A DNA stretch of 64,000 bases. Source: Afipia sp. (GTDB lineage Bacteria > Pseudomonadota > Alphaproteobacteria > Rhizobiales > Xanthobacteraceae). The stretch is taken from positions 1,324,001 to 1,388,000 of the forward strand of contig JANQAK010000001.1 of assembly GCA_024707075.1 (NCBI GenBank). Direction: 5' to 3'. Each line of letters starts with the position of its first letter. The first letter of the stretch is position 1. This document shows, one piece after another, positions 26,003 to 36,565 of the stretch. Under the pieces are notes generated by a model. That model saw nothing but the letters and a program-made list of their open reading frames with translations, made no database searches and was not told where the DNA came from. The translations under genes were made by a program, and so were the position numbers.

Positions 26003-26818
26003 CTACTTGAGCGGAACGAACACGTTGATGACGAGCTTGTCCTCGGTCGTCGTCAGCGGATCGGTGATGTATTCCTCGATGAAGGTGTCCTTCGCCTCGA
26101 GTTTCTTGTCGTCGAGGTGATTGGTGATCGCCTCATAGGTGTTGTCCATATTGTCATACGAGCCGCGATGGATGAATTTCAGCGTGGCGCCTTCCGGTGA
26201 TGTGCCGATGCTCATGCCCTTGGCCAGATTTTTTCGGCTCCTGATCGACCGGAATCTCGGCCTGATAGGTGAATCCAGCGTCGTCGGTCGAGGTGTAGAC
26301 GATCAGCGACGGACCGGCGGGCTTAATGCCTTGCTTGGCGACGAAATCAGATAGCGTCTTCAATGAGGCCACCAGCGTCTCGAATGCGGAATCCCAGTTC
26401 GCCGAGCCTTTCAGGATCACGACCTTCTTCGCGGTCAGGGTCTGCTCCTCGCCGAACGGGTCGGCGGTTTGCACGTTCGGAGGGGCTGGCGCGGCGGCAG
26501 GTGCTTCGGCGGCCGGTGGAGTGGCCGGCGTTGCAGGCGGCGTCGCCGGTGTTTGCGCGGCAGCTGGGGGCGCGGACGTCTCGCCGGCGGGTGCGGCGGG
26601 AACCACAGGAGATGCTGTCGGCGCCGGCGGAGCCGGCGTTGCGTCGGTCGAGGTGGCCGGGGCAGGCGAGGGCGCAGCGGAGGGGCGGGCGGTGGTGGCG
26701 TCGCGGTGGTTGGACTGGACGGAGGCTGGACCGGTCCCTTGGAGGACATGTTCGTCCAGACCGCGGCCACGACGACCAGCGCCAGGGCGACCAGGACGGC
26801 AACACGGGTATTACTCAT
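26003..26818 (-). pseudogene. GyrI-like (AraC effector-binding) domain protein, broken by two 1-base frame shifts
   Basis: Three pieces in two frames make one protein. 26818 to about 26690: a membrane anchor (VAVLVALALVVVAAVWTNM) and the start of a Pro/Ala-rich linker. About 26680 to 26235: the rest of the linker and the first half of a GyrI-like domain (TAKKVVILKGSANWDSAFE). 26228 to 26003: the second half (MSIGTSPEGATLKFIHRGSY, ending NVFVPLK). The first break is an apparent missing base near 26670-26690. The second is an extra base in the T6 run at 26229-26234; with five T's the protein reads QEPKNLAKGMSIG. The two shifts cancel, so anchor and end share a frame. It is either consensus error or a true pseudogene. 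The intact form would be a membrane-tethered small-molecule-binding protein. Confidence 0.75.
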
Positions 26819-26973
26819 GCGATGGTCTCCGAAGGCGTCAGCGGGTCAATTGGTCCGGCGGCGAAGCAGAAACAGATTATCACGAACCGCAGCAGGCTGG
26901 CATGCGTTCCAAACTGGGCAATCGCGAGGCACTCTGGTCAAGGCGCAAAGGATTCGCCATATAGGCCGGTAGC

Positions 26974-27846
26974 ATGAGCACGCTGGCCAACCATAGCTTC
27001 GCCAAGATGAACGGTATCGGCAACGAGATCGTCGTTGTTGATCTGCGCGATTCGGCGGCGACCGTCACGCCTGACGAGGCGCGCGCCATCGCGTCGCCCG
27101 CCGGCGTGCCCTACGATCAGTTGATGGTGTTGCAGGCGCCGCGCGTGCAGGGCACCGCCGCCTTCATCCGGATTTTCAACAATGACGGCTCGGAAGCCGC
27201 GGCCTGTGGCAACGGCATGCGGTGCGTGGCGCGGCAGGTGTTCGAGGAAACCGGCAAGAACGCGCTGACCTTCGAGACCCGGGCCGGGCTACTGAACTGC
27301 TGGCAGGGGCCGTCACCCGGTCTTTATACCGTCGACATGGGCGTGCCGAAGTTCGGCTGGAAGGACATTCCGCTCGCCGAGGAATTTCGCGATACGCGAT
27401 CGATCGAATTGCAGATCGGGCCGATCGATGCGCCGGTGCTGCACACGCCGTCGGTGGTCAGCATGGGCAATCCGCACGCGATCTTCTGGGTCGACGACAT
27501 CGACGCCTACGATCTCGGACGTTTCGGTCCGCTGCTGGAAAACCATCCGATTTTTCCGGATCGCGCCAACATCACGCTGGCGCATATCGTGGACCGCGAG
27601 CACATCGCCATGCGCACATGGGAGCGCGGCGCGGGCCTGACCAAGGCCTGCGGCTCGGCGGCCTGTGCCACGGCAGTGGCGGCGGCGCGGCTGCGGCGCA
27701 CGGAACGCAAGGTCCATATGACCCTGCCCGGGGGCGAACTCACTATCGAATGGCGCGCGCAGGACGACCATGTGCTGATGACGGGGCCGGCGGCGTTCGA
27801 GTTCGAGGGCCATTTCGATCCGGCGTTATTCGCTGACGTGGCATGA
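26974..27846 (+). CDS. dapF: Diaminopimelate epimerase
   Basis: Converts LL- to meso-diaminopimelate for lysine and peptidoglycan. The protein has 290 residues. The catalytic pair is present: Cys78 in [11 protein letters not shown] and Cys226 in [13 protein letters not shown]. The N-terminus [23 protein letters not shown] (in part) is the family start. Its stop overlaps the mtaB start by ATGA, so the two are translationally coupled. Confidence 0.97.
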   Translation: MSTLANHSFAKMNGIGNEIVVVDLRDSAATVTPDEARAIASPAGVPYDQLMVLQAPRVQGTAAFIRIFNNDGSEAAACGNGMRCVARQVFEETGKNALTFETRAGLLNCWQGPSPGLYTVDMGVPKFGWKDIPLAEEFRDTRSIELQIGPIDAPVLHTPSVVSMGNPHAIFWVDDIDAYDLGRFGPLLENHPIFPDRANITLAHIVDREHIAMRTWERGAGLTKACGSAACATAVAAARLRRTERKVHMTLPGGELTIEWRAQDDHVLMTGPAAFEFEGHFDPALFADVA

Positions 27847-29105
27847 CTATCGATGTCGTCACCTTCGGCTGCCGGCTGAACACGTTCGAATCGGAGGTGA
27901 TCCGGCGCGAGGCGGAAATCGCGGGGCTTCGCAACACCATCGTTGTCAACACCTGTGCCGTCACCAACGAGGCGGTGGCCCAGGCGCGCCAGACCATCCG
28001 CAAGCTGCGGCGCGACAAGCCCGATGCGCGTATCGTCGTCACCGGCTGCGCGGCGCAGACCCAGACGCGGATGTTTGCCGATATGAGCGAAGTCGATCGC
28101 GTGCTCGGCAATGACGATAAAATGCGCGGCAGCGCATGGCGCGACACGCAAGCGGCGTTCGGAGCAGCTTTCGATGTGCCGCACGACAAGATCGCCGTCT
28201 CGGACATCATGGCGGTCACCGAGATGGCGCCGCATCTGGCCGCGGGCTTCCAGAGCGGCATGCCGCGCGTGTTCGTGCAGGTGCAGAACGGCTGCGACCA
28301 TCGCTGCACGTTCTGCATCATCCCCTATGGCCGCGGCAATTCCCGTTCTGTGGCGATGGGCGCGGTGGTCGATCAGGTCCGCGCGCTGGTGGAAGCGGGT
28401 CACGCCGAGATCGTGCTGACCGGGGTCGATCTCACCAGTTATGGCGCGGACCTGCCGGGCGCGCCAAAACTCGGAACGCTGACGAAACAGCTTCTCAGGC
28501 ATGTGCCGGACTTGAAGCGGCTGCGCATCTCGTCGATCGATTCCATCGAGGCGGATCGCGATCTGCTCGATGTGATCGCGACGGACGAGCGGCTGATGCC
28601 GCATCTGCATCTGTCGTTGCAGGCGGGCGACGATCTCGTTCTCAAGCGCATGAAGCGGCGGCATACCCGCGCCGATGCCATCGACTTCTGCCGCCAGATA
28701 CGGCGCTTGCGGCCGGACATGGCCTTCGGCGCCGACATCATCGCGGGCTTTCCGACTGAAACCGACGACATGTTCGTGCGCTCGCAAGACCTCGTGGAGG
28801 AGTGCGGCTTGACCTTTCTGCATGTGTTTCCCTATTCGCCGCGTCCCGGCACGCCGGCGGCGCGAATGCCGCAGGTCGATGGCCGTGTCATCCGGGAGCG
28901 TGCCAAACGGTTGCGCACCCATGGCGAGGCCGCGTTGCGCCGCCGGCTTGCGTCCGAGATCGGAGCCACCCGCCAGGTGCTGATCGAAAGTGCGACGCAA
29001 GGGCGAACGGAACACTTTGTTCCGGTGGCAATCGCAGGCGACATTCAAGGCGCGGTGCGCACGCTGAGGATCGCCGGTCACGATGGTGAGCGATTGCTCA
29101 CATAG
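27843..29105 (+). CDS. mtaB: tRNA t6A37 methylthiotransferase MtaB
   Basis: Radical-SAM enzyme that adds a methylthio group to t6A37 of tRNAs. The protein has 420 residues. The N-terminal methylthiotransferase domain carries its cluster cysteines in [23 protein letters not shown] and VTGCAAQTQ. The radical-SAM motif [15 protein letters not shown] has the CxxxCxxC cysteines, followed by [25 protein letters not shown] and FPTETDDMF are typical of the MtaB branch. It is coupled to dapF. In many alphaproteobacteria ftsY follows mtaB; here the next gene is sppA. Confidence 0.95.
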   Translation: MTIDVVTFGCRLNTFESEVIRREAEIAGLRNTIVVNTCAVTNEAVAQARQTIRKLRRDKPDARIVVTGCAAQTQTRMFADMSEVDRVLGNDDKMRGSAWRDTQAAFGAAFDVPHDKIAVSDIMAVTEMAPHLAAGFQSGMPRVFVQVQNGCDHRCTFCIIPYGRGNSRSVAMGAVVDQVRALVEAGHAEIVLTGVDLTSYGADLPGAPKLGTLTKQLLRHVPDLKRLRISSIDSIEADRDLLDVIATDERLMPHLHLSLQAGDDLVLKRMKRRHTRADAIDFCRQIRRLRPDMAFGADIIAGFPTETDDMFVRSQDLVEECGLTFLHVFPYSPRPGTPAARMPQVDGRVIRERAKRLRTHGEAALRRRLASEIGATRQVLIESATQGRTEHFVPVAIAGDIQGAVRTLRIAGHDGERLLT

Positions 29106-29269
29106 AGATGATCTGCGTTTGCACCGGTGTTGTTATCTTCAATTTGCATCGCAATTGATGTAATGAAGTTACCATGCATCAAGGCTGCATTCGCAAAACC
29201 GCGAGACGCCTTTCAGACCGGCGGCCTTCGTGGTCTTTGCAAAATACCTGACGCCCGAGGAGAGAATTC

Positions 29270-30249
29270 ATGTCACTCGATTCCGATGTGATCGTTGACC
29301 GCCGCCGCATTCGTCGCAAGCTGACGTTCTGGCGCGCGGTGGCGGCGCTGGGGGTCATCGCCGCGGTGGTCGCCGTTGCGGTCGTGGTCTCGCCGTCAGG
29401 GCGCGGTGCGATCTCGGGATCGAATGCGATCGCGCGGGTCAAGATCGACGGCCTGATTCGCAGCGACCAGACCCGCGTCGAGGCGCTGGAGCGTCTCGAG
29501 AAGTCGTCGGCTGCCGCCGTCATCGTGCATATCAACTCGCCGGGCGGCACCACCGCCGGCTCGAACAGCTTTACGACGCGCTGATGCGCCTGAAGGCGAA
29601 GAAGCCGCTGGTCGTGGTGGTGGAAGGCCTCGCGGCATCGGGCGGATATATCGCGGCGCTTGCGTCGGACCAGATCATTGCCCAGCAGACCTCGCTGGTG
29701 GGCTCGATCGGCGTCCTGTTCCAGATTCCGAATGTGTCGGATCTGCTCAAGACCGTCGGCGTCAAGGTCGAGGAAGTGAAGTCGTCGCCGCTGAAGGCTG
29801 CGCCCAACGGCTACGAGCCGACAAGTCCGGAGGCGCGGGCGGCGCTCGATTCACTGGTAAAGGATTCCTACGCCTGGTTTCGCGGTCTGGTGAAGGATCG
29901 CCGCAACATGGATGACGCGACGTTGCAGACCGTGGCGGATGGCCGTGTGTTCACCGGCCGTCAGGCGGTCGGCTTCAAGCTGATCGATCAGCTCGGCGAC
30001 GAAAAAACCGCCGTCGCATGGCTGGTTGCGCAAAAGAAGGTCGGTTCGGACGTTCCTGTGAAAGATTTCAGACTCTCTCCGCGCTTCGGCGACATGACTT
30101 TTCTGCGGGTGACCGCGTCCATGGCGCTGGATGCCATCGGGCTGGGGGCGATCTCACGTCAACTTGAACAGGCCGGCGTCGTGCAGGCGGTCGATCGCTT
30201 CGGCCTCGATGGCATGCTTGCGCTGTGGCAGCCGTCGCCCGCCAATTGA
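29270..30249 (+). pseudogene. sppA: Signal peptide peptidase SppA, split by a 1-base frame shift
   Basis: Membrane-bound serine/lysine protease that degrades cleaved signal peptides. The first piece (29270-29584) has an N-terminal membrane segment (AVAALGVIAAVVAVAVVV) and runs to NSPGGTTAGS. The second (from about 29565, open to 30249) resumes EQLYDALMRLKAKKP and contains the catalytic serine in GLAASGGYIAAL. One G appears missing near 29563: restoring it gives GGC TCG GAA CAG CTT TAC and one continuous protein of about 326 residues. The start has an excellent GAGGAGAG site. Each half on its own lacks an essential part, so as written the gene is inactive. Consensus error is at least as likely as real loss. 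Confidence 0.85.
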
Positions 30250-30430
30250 TCCGGATCAGTCGTCATGAATCCGGCTTCAGCCGATCTTCATTGCGTTGCG
30301 GTCGAAGGTGCAACAACGAAACGCAACGTTTGTCACGCGATTTAGCCGCGCTTCATTTCGAATTAGCGACTTGACAGTCCACGGCTTTTTCACGGAAATG
30401 TCTATCCGCACGCTACGGGTCCAACATTCA

Positions 30431-30739
30431 ATGATCAAATCCGAACTCGTTCAACGCATCGCCGAGCATAACCCGCATCTGTATCAGCGGGATGTCGAGA
30501 ACATCGTGAACGCCATCCTCGATGAAATCGTTGCCGCACTGGCGCGTGGCGATCGTGTCGAGCTGCGCGGTTTTGGAGCCTTTTCGGTCAAGCATCGGCC
30601 CGCCCGCGCCGGTCGCAATCCACGCACCGGCGAGCATGTTCCGGTCGAGCAAAAGAGCGTGCCGTTCTTCAAGACCGGCAAGGAAATGCGTGAGCGGCTG
30701 AACCGCGACGAAGCGGTGGATTCGGCTCCGGCGACCTGA
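30431..30739 (+). CDS. ihfB: Integration host factor subunit beta
   Basis: DNA-bending nucleoid protein, partner of IhfA. The protein has 102 residues. It starts [18 protein letters not shown] and includes the HU/IHF core [26 protein letters not shown] (in part) with the DNA-intercalating Arg-Asn-Pro arm. The C-terminus is extended by [10 protein letters not shown]. The start at 30431 is chosen by family similarity; the frame is open 135 bases further upstream. A LapA-like gene follows after 78 bases, the same order as in many proteobacteria. Confidence 0.95.
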   Translation: MIKSELVQRIAEHNPHLYQRDVENIVNAILDEIVAALARGDRVELRGFGAFSVKHRPARAGRNPRTGEHVPVEQKSVPFFKTGKEMRERLNRDEAVDSAPAT

Positions 30740-30817
30740 TCCGGCGGGCCGCAAAATAATTCCGAGGTGCGGCCGCGCAGATCTCGCGGGTCGGATAGCC
30801 GGTTGCGAGGACGCACG

Positions 30818-31228
30818 ATGCTCCGCAAGATTTTCAATGCCCTGGTGATCCTGCCGCTTGCGATCCTGTTCGTGGTGTTCGCTGTCGCCAACCGTCATGT
30901 CGTGACGCTGTCGTTCGATCCTTTCAACTCCAGCGATCCCGGCCTCGGCGTCACGCTGCCGCTGTTCGTCGTCATCATCGCGGTGGCGATCTTCGGCGTG
31001 ATCGCGGGCGGCATCGCCACCTGGTTCGGCCAGCGCCATTGGCGGCGGGCCGCCCGGCAGTACGAGGCCGAGGCGCGCCATGCCCGCGCCGAATTGGCCG
31101 ATTTGCGCGAACGCTCGCTGGCCGCGTCGCGAGCGACGGAAAATCAGGTTCCGGTGCGCGGCTCCAGCCCCGGCCTGACCCCGTCTTATCCGGCCATCGG
31201 GCGAGACAAGCGCGGCGCGGCGTTGTAG
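30818..31228 (+). CDS. LapA-domain (DUF1049) inner-membrane protein
   Basis: A 136-residue protein with two membrane segments (FNALVILPLAILFVVFAVAN and LPLFVVIIAVAIFGVIAGGI) joined by a short loop, the LapA/YciS fold. A basic, helical cytoplasmic tail (RHWRRAARQYEAEARHARAE) follows. The E. coli relative LapA acts with LapB in control of LPS synthesis. Whether that holds here is inference. The ihfB-lapA-trpF order suggests joint transcription; trpF starts 69 bases downstream. Confidence 0.85.
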   Translation: MLRKIFNALVILPLAILFVVFAVANRHVVTLSFDPFNSSDPGLGVTLPLFVVIIAVAIFGVIAGGIATWFGQRHWRRAARQYEAEARHARAELADLRERSLAASRATENQVPVRGSSPGLTPSYPAIGRDKRGAAL

Positions 31229-31297
31229 AACCCGCCCCTGTTCCAAAGCCTGTTTTTCGGCCGCTTGCCTGCGGCCCAACCATGCGCCTGAGAGACC

Positions 31298-31978
31298 ATG
31301 TCATTTGTGGTGAAAATTTGCGGCCTGTCCACGCGCGAGACCCTTGAGGTCGCGCTGGATGCTGGCGCCGACATGGTGGGCTTCGTGTTCTTCGAGGCAT
31401 CGCCCCGCCACATCGGTCTTGGCACCGCGCGCGACCTGGGCCGTCAGGTGAAGGGCCGCGCCGTCAAGGTGGCGCTCACGGTGGACGCCGATGACACCGC
31501 GCTGGAGAATTGTATCGAGGCCTTGCAGCCCGGACTGTTGCAGCTTCACGGCAGCGAGAGCGTGGCGCGCGTGCGTGACATCAAGCAGAAGTTCGGCCTG
31601 CCGGTGATGAAGGTGCTGTCCGTCGCGAGCGCCGGCGATCTCGCGAGCCTTCCCGGTTACGCCGCAGTGGCCGATCGCATTTTGTTCGACACACGCGCGC
31701 CGAAGGATGCCACACGTCCCGGCGGACTTGGCGTGCCGTTCGACTGGCACCTGCTGGAAAACATCAGGTTGACGATTCCGTTCATGGTGGGTGGCGGCCT
31801 TAACGTTGCCAATGTCGCCGAAGCCATCCGCGTCACCTGTGCGAACGGCGTCGACGTGTCGTCCGGCGTCGAAAGCGCGCCCGGCGTGAAAGATCCAGAT
31901 ATGATCCGTGCCTTCATTCGCGCCGCGCGCGCCGCGGAGAGCGTGGCAACATCTTCGAAGATTGCGAGCAGCGTATGA
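31298..31978 (+). CDS. trpF: Phosphoribosylanthranilate isomerase
   Basis: Third step of tryptophan synthesis, an Amadori rearrangement of phosphoribosylanthranilate. The protein has 226 residues and a TIM barrel. It begins [20 protein letters not shown], where Cys8 in KICGL is the usual catalytic base. DTRAPKD, the [11 protein letters not shown] segment and [13 protein letters not shown] (phosphate binding) are intact, as is [16 protein letters not shown]. The stop overlaps the trpB start by ATGA, so trpF-trpB-trpA form one translationally coupled unit. Confidence 0.96.
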   Translation: MSFVVKICGLSTRETLEVALDAGADMVGFVFFEASPRHIGLGTARDLGRQVKGRAVKVALTVDADDTALENCIEALQPGLLQLHGSESVARVRDIKQKFGLPVMKVLSVASAGDLASLPGYAAVADRILFDTRAPKDATRPGGLGVPFDWHLLENIRLTIPFMVGGGLNVANVAEAIRVTCANGVDVSSGVESAPGVKDPDMIRAFIRAARAAESVATSSKIASSV

Positions 31979-33369
31979 ACTTGCCTCTCCCCAACTCCTT
32001 CCGCTCCGGTCCCGACGAGCGCGGCCACTTCGGCATTTTCGGCGGACGCTTCGTCGCCGAGACGCTGATGCCGCTGATCCTCGATCTGGAAAAGGCCTAT
32101 GCCGACGCCAAGGCCGATCCGTCGTTTCAGAAAGAGATGAATGGCTATTTGAAGGACTATGTCGGCCGGCCGTCGCCGCTGTATTTCGCGGAGCGCCTCA
32201 CCGAGCATCTCGGCGGTGCGAAGATCTACTTCAAGCGCGAGGAGCTGAATCACACCGGCTCGCACAAGGTCAACAACGTGCTCGGCCAGATCATGGTCGC
32301 GCGCCGCATGGGCAAGAAGCGCATCATCGCGGAGACCGGCGCGGGCCAGCATGGCGTTGCCACCGCGACGCTGTGCGCGCGGTTCGGCCTTGAATGCATC
32401 GTTTACATGGGCGCGGTCGATGTCGAGCGGCAGCAACCCAACGTCATCCGCATGGAAATGCTGGGCGCCACGGTTGTGCCGGTGCAGTCCGGTTCGCGCA
32501 CCTTGAAGGACGCCATGAACGAAGCGTTGCGCGACTGGGTCACCAACGTTGCCGACACGTTCTATTGCATCGGCACCGTGGCCGGGCCGCATCCCTATCC
32601 GATGATGGTGCGCGATTTCCAGTCGATCATTGGCATCGAGACGCGCGCGCAGATGCAGGAGGCCGAAGGCCGCCTGCCGGATTCGCTGATCGCCTGCATC
32701 GGTGGCGGCTCCAACGCGATGGGCCTGTTTCATCCGTTTCTCGACGATCCGGGTGTGGAGATTTTCGGTGTCGAGGCCGCGGGGCATGGCCTGACCAATC
32801 TGCACGCAGCATCGATCGCGGGCGGACGTCCCGGCGTGCTGCACGGCAATCGCACCTATCTGCTTATGGATGACGACGGTCAGATTCTGGAAGGCCACTC
32901 GATCTCGGCAGGTCTCGATTATCCCGGTATCGGCCCGGAACACTCATGGCTGTACGAAACCGGCCGCGTGACCTATCTGTCGGCCACCGATGACGAGGCG
33001 CTGGCGGCGTTTCAAATGCTGTCCCGGCTCGAAGGAATCATTCCGGCGCTGGAGCCCGCGCATGCGATCGCGAAGGTGATGGAGCTCGCGCCGAAGCGGC
33101 CGAAGGATCATCTGATGGTGGTCAATCTCTCGGGACGCGGCGACAAGGACGTGCCGCAGGTCGGCGACATTCTGAAGGGCAAAAGAAGTGACCACCCGCA
33201 TCGACACACGTTTCGCCGAACTGAAAAAGGAAGGCCGCGCGGCGTTCGTCACCTTCGTGATGTGCGGCGATCCGGATCTGGCGACCTCGCTCGAGATCAT
33301 CAAGGCGCTGCCGAAGGCGGGCGCGGACATCATCGAGATCGGCATGCCGTTCACCGATCCGATGGCTGA
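31975..33369 (+). CDS. trpB: Tryptophan synthase beta chain (frame runs past its normal end)
   Basis: PLP enzyme that joins indole and serine. The PLP lysine is K98 in [44 protein letters not shown] and [19 protein letters not shown] (part) are intact. The natural end should be [11 protein letters not shown] followed by one or two lysines, about 405 residues. Here the frame continues for another 60 or so Arg/His-rich residues that are simply trpA read in a wrong frame. One extra A in the A4 run at 33181-33184 would give KKK and a TGA at 33189 overlapping the trpA GTG. The extension is therefore probably an artefact of a 1-base deletion, although the catalytic body is complete. Confidence 0.93.
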   Translation: MNLPLPNSFRSGPDERGHFGIFGGRFVAETLMPLILDLEKAYADAKADPSFQKEMNGYLKDYVGRPSPLYFAERLTEHLGGAKIYFKREELNHTGSHKVNNVLGQIMVARRMGKKRIIAETGAGQHGVATATLCARFGLECIVYMGAVDVERQQPNVIRMEMLGATVVPVQSGSRTLKDAMNEALRDWVTNVADTFYCIGTVAGPHPYPMMVRDFQSIIGIETRAQMQEAEGRLPDSLIACIGGGSNAMGLFHPFLDDPGVEIFGVEAAGHGLTNLHAASIAGGRPGVLHGNRTYLLMDDDGQILEGHSISAGLDYPGIGPEHSWLYETGRVTYLSATDDEALAAFQMLSRLEGIIPALEPAHAIAKVMELAPKRPKDHLMVVNLSGRGDKDVPQVGDILKGKRSDHPHRHTFRRTEKGRPRGVRHLRDVRRSGSGDLARDHQGAAEGGRGHHRDRHAVHRSDG

Positions 33370-34024
33370 CGGTCCCGCGATCCAGGCGGCGGGCCTGCGC
33401 GCGCTGAAGGCCGGCACCACGCTGAAGAAGACGCTTCAGGTCGTGCGTGACTTCCGCAAGGATGACGCGACGACACCGATCGTGCTGATGGGGTATTACA
33501 ACCCGATCTACATTTACGGCGTCGACAAGTTTCTGGTCGATGCGAAATCCGCCGGTGTCGATGGCCTGATCGTCGTCGATCTTCCCCCGGAAGAAGACAC
33601 CGAACTCTGTCTTCCGGCGCTGAAGGCTGGATTGAATTTCATTCGTCTCGCCACGCCGACCACCGACGACAAGCGTCTTCCTGCCGTGCTCGCGAATACC
33701 TCGGGCTTTGTCTATTACGTCTCCATCACCGGTATCACCGGTTCGGCCAGCGCCGACACCGCGCAGGTGTCCGCTGCCGTGGCGCGCATCAAGCGCCACA
33801 CGCAACTGCCGGTCTGCGTCGGCTTCGGCATCCGCACGCCGGAGGCGGCGCGGGGGATCGCGCAGGCGGCCAACGGCGCGGTGGTCGGATCGGCCTTGAT
33901 AGATGCCTTGCGGGCGACGCTGGATTCCGAGGATCGCGCCACGGCGAAAACGGTTCCTGCGGTGGCCGATCTGGCAGCGGCGCTGGCGCAGGGCGTGCAC
34001 GGCGCCAAACAGGCGGCGGAATAG
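33188..34024 (+). CDS. trpA: Tryptophan synthase alpha chain
   Basis: Cleaves indole-3-glycerol phosphate to indole, which is channelled to TrpB. The protein has 278 residues. The catalytic Glu and Asp lie in [20 protein letters not shown], and the phosphate-binding loop in [12 protein letters not shown]. The barrel strand [11 protein letters not shown] is present, as is [15 protein letters not shown]. The start is GTG at 33188, which overlaps the expected TGA of trpB (GTGA). ATRIDTRF-like N-termini are typical. It is followed by a family C repeat. Confidence 0.96.
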   Translation: MTTRIDTRFAELKKEGRAAFVTFVMCGDPDLATSLEIIKALPKAGADIIEIGMPFTDPMADGPAIQAAGLRALKAGTTLKKTLQVVRDFRKDDATTPIVLMGYYNPIYIYGVDKFLVDAKSAGVDGLIVVDLPPEEDTELCLPALKAGLNFIRLATPTTDDKRLPAVLANTSGFVYYVSITGITGSASADTAQVSAAVARIKRHTQLPVCVGFGIRTPEAARGIAQAANGAVVGSALIDALRATLDSEDRATAKTVPAVADLAAALAQGVHGAKQAAE

Positions 34025-34029
34025 CTTTC

Positions 34030-34182
34030 CCCTCTCCCCTTGTGGGAGAGGGTGCCTCACCGCATTTATGCGGTGAGGTGGGTGAGGGGTCGTTTTGGCC
34101 GCTCATCTCAGTTAAAACCCCTCACCCGGCTCGCACCTTGCTTCGCGCGGTGCTTGCCACCCTCTCCCACAAGGGGAGAGGG
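34030..34182. repeat. Palindromic intergenic repeat, family C
   Basis: The outer arms are CCCTCTCCCCTTGTGGGAG and its complement CTCCCACAAGGGGAGAGGG. Inside are GGTGAGGGG / CCCCTCACC and, on the left, a small hairpin (CACCGCATTTATGCGGTG). It sits between trpA and accD. Other copies are at 59601 and 63422. Confidence 0.88.
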
Positions 34183-34227
34183 TTCGGATCGTCGCTATTG
34201 AAGTCGCGACGCTACGGAGTTTGACAG

Positions 34228-35142
34228 ATGAACTGGTTGACCAACGTTGTCCGGCCGAAGATCCGCAGCATCCTCAAGCGCGAGACGCCGGAAAATCTCT
34301 GGATCAAGTGCCCGGATTCCGGGCAGCTCGTGTTTTACAAGGATGTCGAACAGAACCAGTTCGTCATTCCGGGGTCGAACTATCACATGCGCATGGGCGC
34401 GGTGGCGCGGCTGAAGTCGATCTTCGACAACGAGACTTGGTATGACGTGGCGCTGCCGGAAGTGACCGCCGATCCGCTGAAGTTCCGCGACGAGCGCAAG
34501 TATGTCGACCGCATCAAGGATGCGCGCACCAAGACCAATCTCCACGACGCGGTGAAGGTCGGCTACGGCAAGCTCGAAGGCAATGCCGTCGTGGTCGCGG
34601 TGCAGGATTTCGATTTCATGGGCGGTTCGCTCGGCATGGCGGCTGGCGAAGCGGTCGTGAAGGGCCTTGAACTCGCTATCGAGAAGAAATCGCCGTTCAT
34701 CATCTTCGCGGCCTCGGGCGGCGCGCGGATGCAGGAAGGCATTCTCTCGCTGATGCAGATGCCGCGCACCACCGTTGGCATCCAGATGCTGCGTGAAGCC
34801 AAGCAACCCTACATCGTAGTGCTGACCAATCCGACCACTGGTGGCGTCACGGCGTCCTATGCAATGCTGGGCGATGTGCAGATCGCCGAACCCGGCGCGC
34901 TGATCGGTTTTGCCGGTGCGCGCGTGATCGAGCAGACCATTCGTGAAAAGCTGCCCGAGGGTTTCCAGCGCGCCGAGTACCTGAAAGAGCACGGCATGGT
35001 GGACATGGTGGTGCATCGCCATGATCTGCGCGCGACGCTGGCGCGGCTGTGCCGTTTGCTGACCAAGGCGCCCGCCGCCGAGGGCTTCGCATCGCCGGCC
35101 CGGCCGCCGATCGATCTGCCGGCAATTGCGTCGCCGGCGTGA
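34228..35142 (+). CDS. accD: Acetyl-CoA carboxylase carboxyltransferase subunit beta
   Basis: Transfers CO2 from biotin to acetyl-CoA with AccA, the first step of fatty-acid synthesis. The protein has 304 residues. The crotonase-like core is clear: [45 protein letters not shown] and [12 protein letters not shown]. The N-terminal Cys4 zinc ribbon of E. coli AccD is absent: in [17 protein letters not shown] and the following [12 protein letters not shown] only one cysteine remains. I believe this loss is shared by related alphaproteobacteria. The C-terminus is Ala/Pro-rich. The stop overlaps the folC GTG start. Confidence 0.96.
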   Translation: MNWLTNVVRPKIRSILKRETPENLWIKCPDSGQLVFYKDVEQNQFVIPGSNYHMRMGAVARLKSIFDNETWYDVALPEVTADPLKFRDERKYVDRIKDARTKTNLHDAVKVGYGKLEGNAVVVAVQDFDFMGGSLGMAAGEAVVKGLELAIEKKSPFIIFAASGGARMQEGILSLMQMPRTTVGIQMLREAKQPYIVVLTNPTTGGVTASYAMLGDVQIAEPGALIGFAGARVIEQTIREKLPEGFQRAEYLKEHGMVDMVVHRHDLRATLARLCRLLTKAPAAEGFASPARPPIDLPAIASPA

Positions 35143-36485
35143 CGTTTCCCGCCGCCAAAAGGCCGTCGCCATCCTACGACGACATCCTTGCGCGTCTCGC
35201 GTCGCTGCATCCCAAGCGCATCGATCTCACGCTCGACCGGATGTGGCGCATCCTCGGCCGTCTCGGTCATCCCGAGAGACGCATTCCGCCCGTCATCCAT
35301 GTCGCCGGCACCAACGGCAAGGGATCGACCGTGGCGTTCCTGCGCGCGATTCTCGAAGCTGCTGGCCTGCGCGTGCATGTCTATACCTCGCCGCATCTGG
35401 TGCGCTTCAATGAGCGCTTCCGGCTCGGTAAAGCCGGCGGCGGCGTGCTCGTCACCGACGATCAGTTGCGTGTGGCGCTGGATCATTGCGAGCGCGTCAA
35501 TGCCGGCGAGCCGATCACGATCTTCGAGATCGAGACCGCGGCTGCGTTTCATCTGTTCGCCGAATATCCAGCCGATATTACGTTGCTGGAGGTCGGTCTC
35601 GGCGGGCGGTTGGACGCCACCAATGTGATCGATGCGCCGCTCGCCAGCGTTCTCACGTCCATCGGCATGGATCACATCGAATTCCTCGGCGACACGCTAA
35701 CGAAGATCGCGGCCGAGAAGGCCGGTATTATCAAGACAAACGTTCCGGTGATCTGCGCGGAGCAGCCGCCTGAGGCGGAAGCCGCGATCGAGCAGGCGGC
35801 GAAGCGCGCCCACGCGCCGCTGCATGCAGCGACGCAAGACTGGCACGTCAACGTCGAGCGCGGGCGGCTGGTCTATTCGGACGAGCGCGGCCTGCTGGAC
35901 CTGTCCGCGCCGCGGCTGTTCGGGCGGCACCAGTTCGACAACGCAGGTCTGGCCATCGCCACGCTGCGCGCCATCGAGTCGTTGAAGATCGAGCCCGCGG
36001 ATTTCGAGCAGGGCATCGCAAAGGCCGAGTGGCCGGCGCGGATGCAGCGGCTGACGTCGGGCGCGCTGGTCGCAGCCGCGCCGCACGACTCCGAGGTCTG
36101 GCTGGACGGCGGGCACAATCCCGACGGAGGACGCGTGATCGCCGCGGCGCTCGGCGATCTCGAGGAGCGCGTGTCGCGCCCGCTGGTGGTGATCGCCGGC
36201 ATGATGAGCAACAAGGATGCTGGCGGCTTCCTCGCCAATTTCGCCGGACAGACCCGCCACATCATCGCGGTGACAATTCCTGATCAGGACAACGCGATGG
36301 CCCCGGACGTGTTGGCGGATGCCGCGCGGCATCTCGGCATGCGGGTCGAGACGGCAGCGAGTGTCGAAGCGGCGCTGCGGGCGATTGCGAAACTCGCCTA
36401 TGAAGTGCCGCCGCGCATTCTGATCACCGGCTCGCTTTATCTCGCGGGGCATGTGCTGAGCGAGAACGGCACGCTGCCGGGGTGA
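35139..36485 (+). CDS. folC: Bifunctional folylpolyglutamate synthase / dihydrofolate synthase
   Basis: Adds glutamate to dihydropteroate and to folates. The protein has 448 residues. The P-loop is [60 protein letters not shown] and [10 protein letters not shown] are all typical. The start is GTG at 35139, overlapping the accD stop as GTGA; the frame is open upstream within accD but without similarity. The accD-folC order is widely conserved and implies one transcript, with accD as the first gene. Confidence 0.95.
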   Translation: MTFPAAKRPSPSYDDILARLASLHPKRIDLTLDRMWRILGRLGHPERRIPPVIHVAGTNGKGSTVAFLRAILEAAGLRVHVYTSPHLVRFNERFRLGKAGGGVLVTDDQLRVALDHCERVNAGEPITIFEIETAAAFHLFAEYPADITLLEVGLGGRLDATNVIDAPLASVLTSIGMDHIEFLGDTLTKIAAEKAGIIKTNVPVICAEQPPEAEAAIEQAAKRAHAPLHAATQDWHVNVERGRLVYSDERGLLDLSAPRLFGRHQFDNAGLAIATLRAIESLKIEPADFEQGIAKAEWPARMQRLTSGALVAAAPHDSEVWLDGGHNPDGGRVIAAALGDLEERVSRPLVVIAGMMSNKDAGGFLANFAGQTRHIIAVTIPDQDNAMAPDVLADAARHLGMRVETAASVEAALRAIAKLAYEVPPRILITGSLYLAGHVLSENGTLPG

Positions 36486-36510
36486 CACTGCAATTTGTGA
36501 AACATCCCAA

Positions 36511-36545
36511 ACAAAAACGGCCAGCTTGCGCCAGCCGTTTGAAAA
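36511..36545 (-). terminator. Rho-independent terminator of trxA
   Basis: On the minus strand AACGGCTGGC pairs with GCTGGCCGTT, with two wobble pairs and loop GCAA, followed by TTTGTTT. It lies 21 bases after the trxA stop and may also stop folC transcription. Confidence 0.75.
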
Positions 36546-36565
36546 ACCTCAAAATCGAAGGACGA

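Noticed and set aside
26229..26234. Programmed frameshifting at A6 in the GyrI-like gene
   Set aside because: The shift needed is +1 or -2, no stimulatory structure is evident, and a second shift upstream is also required. Indel error or decay is simpler.
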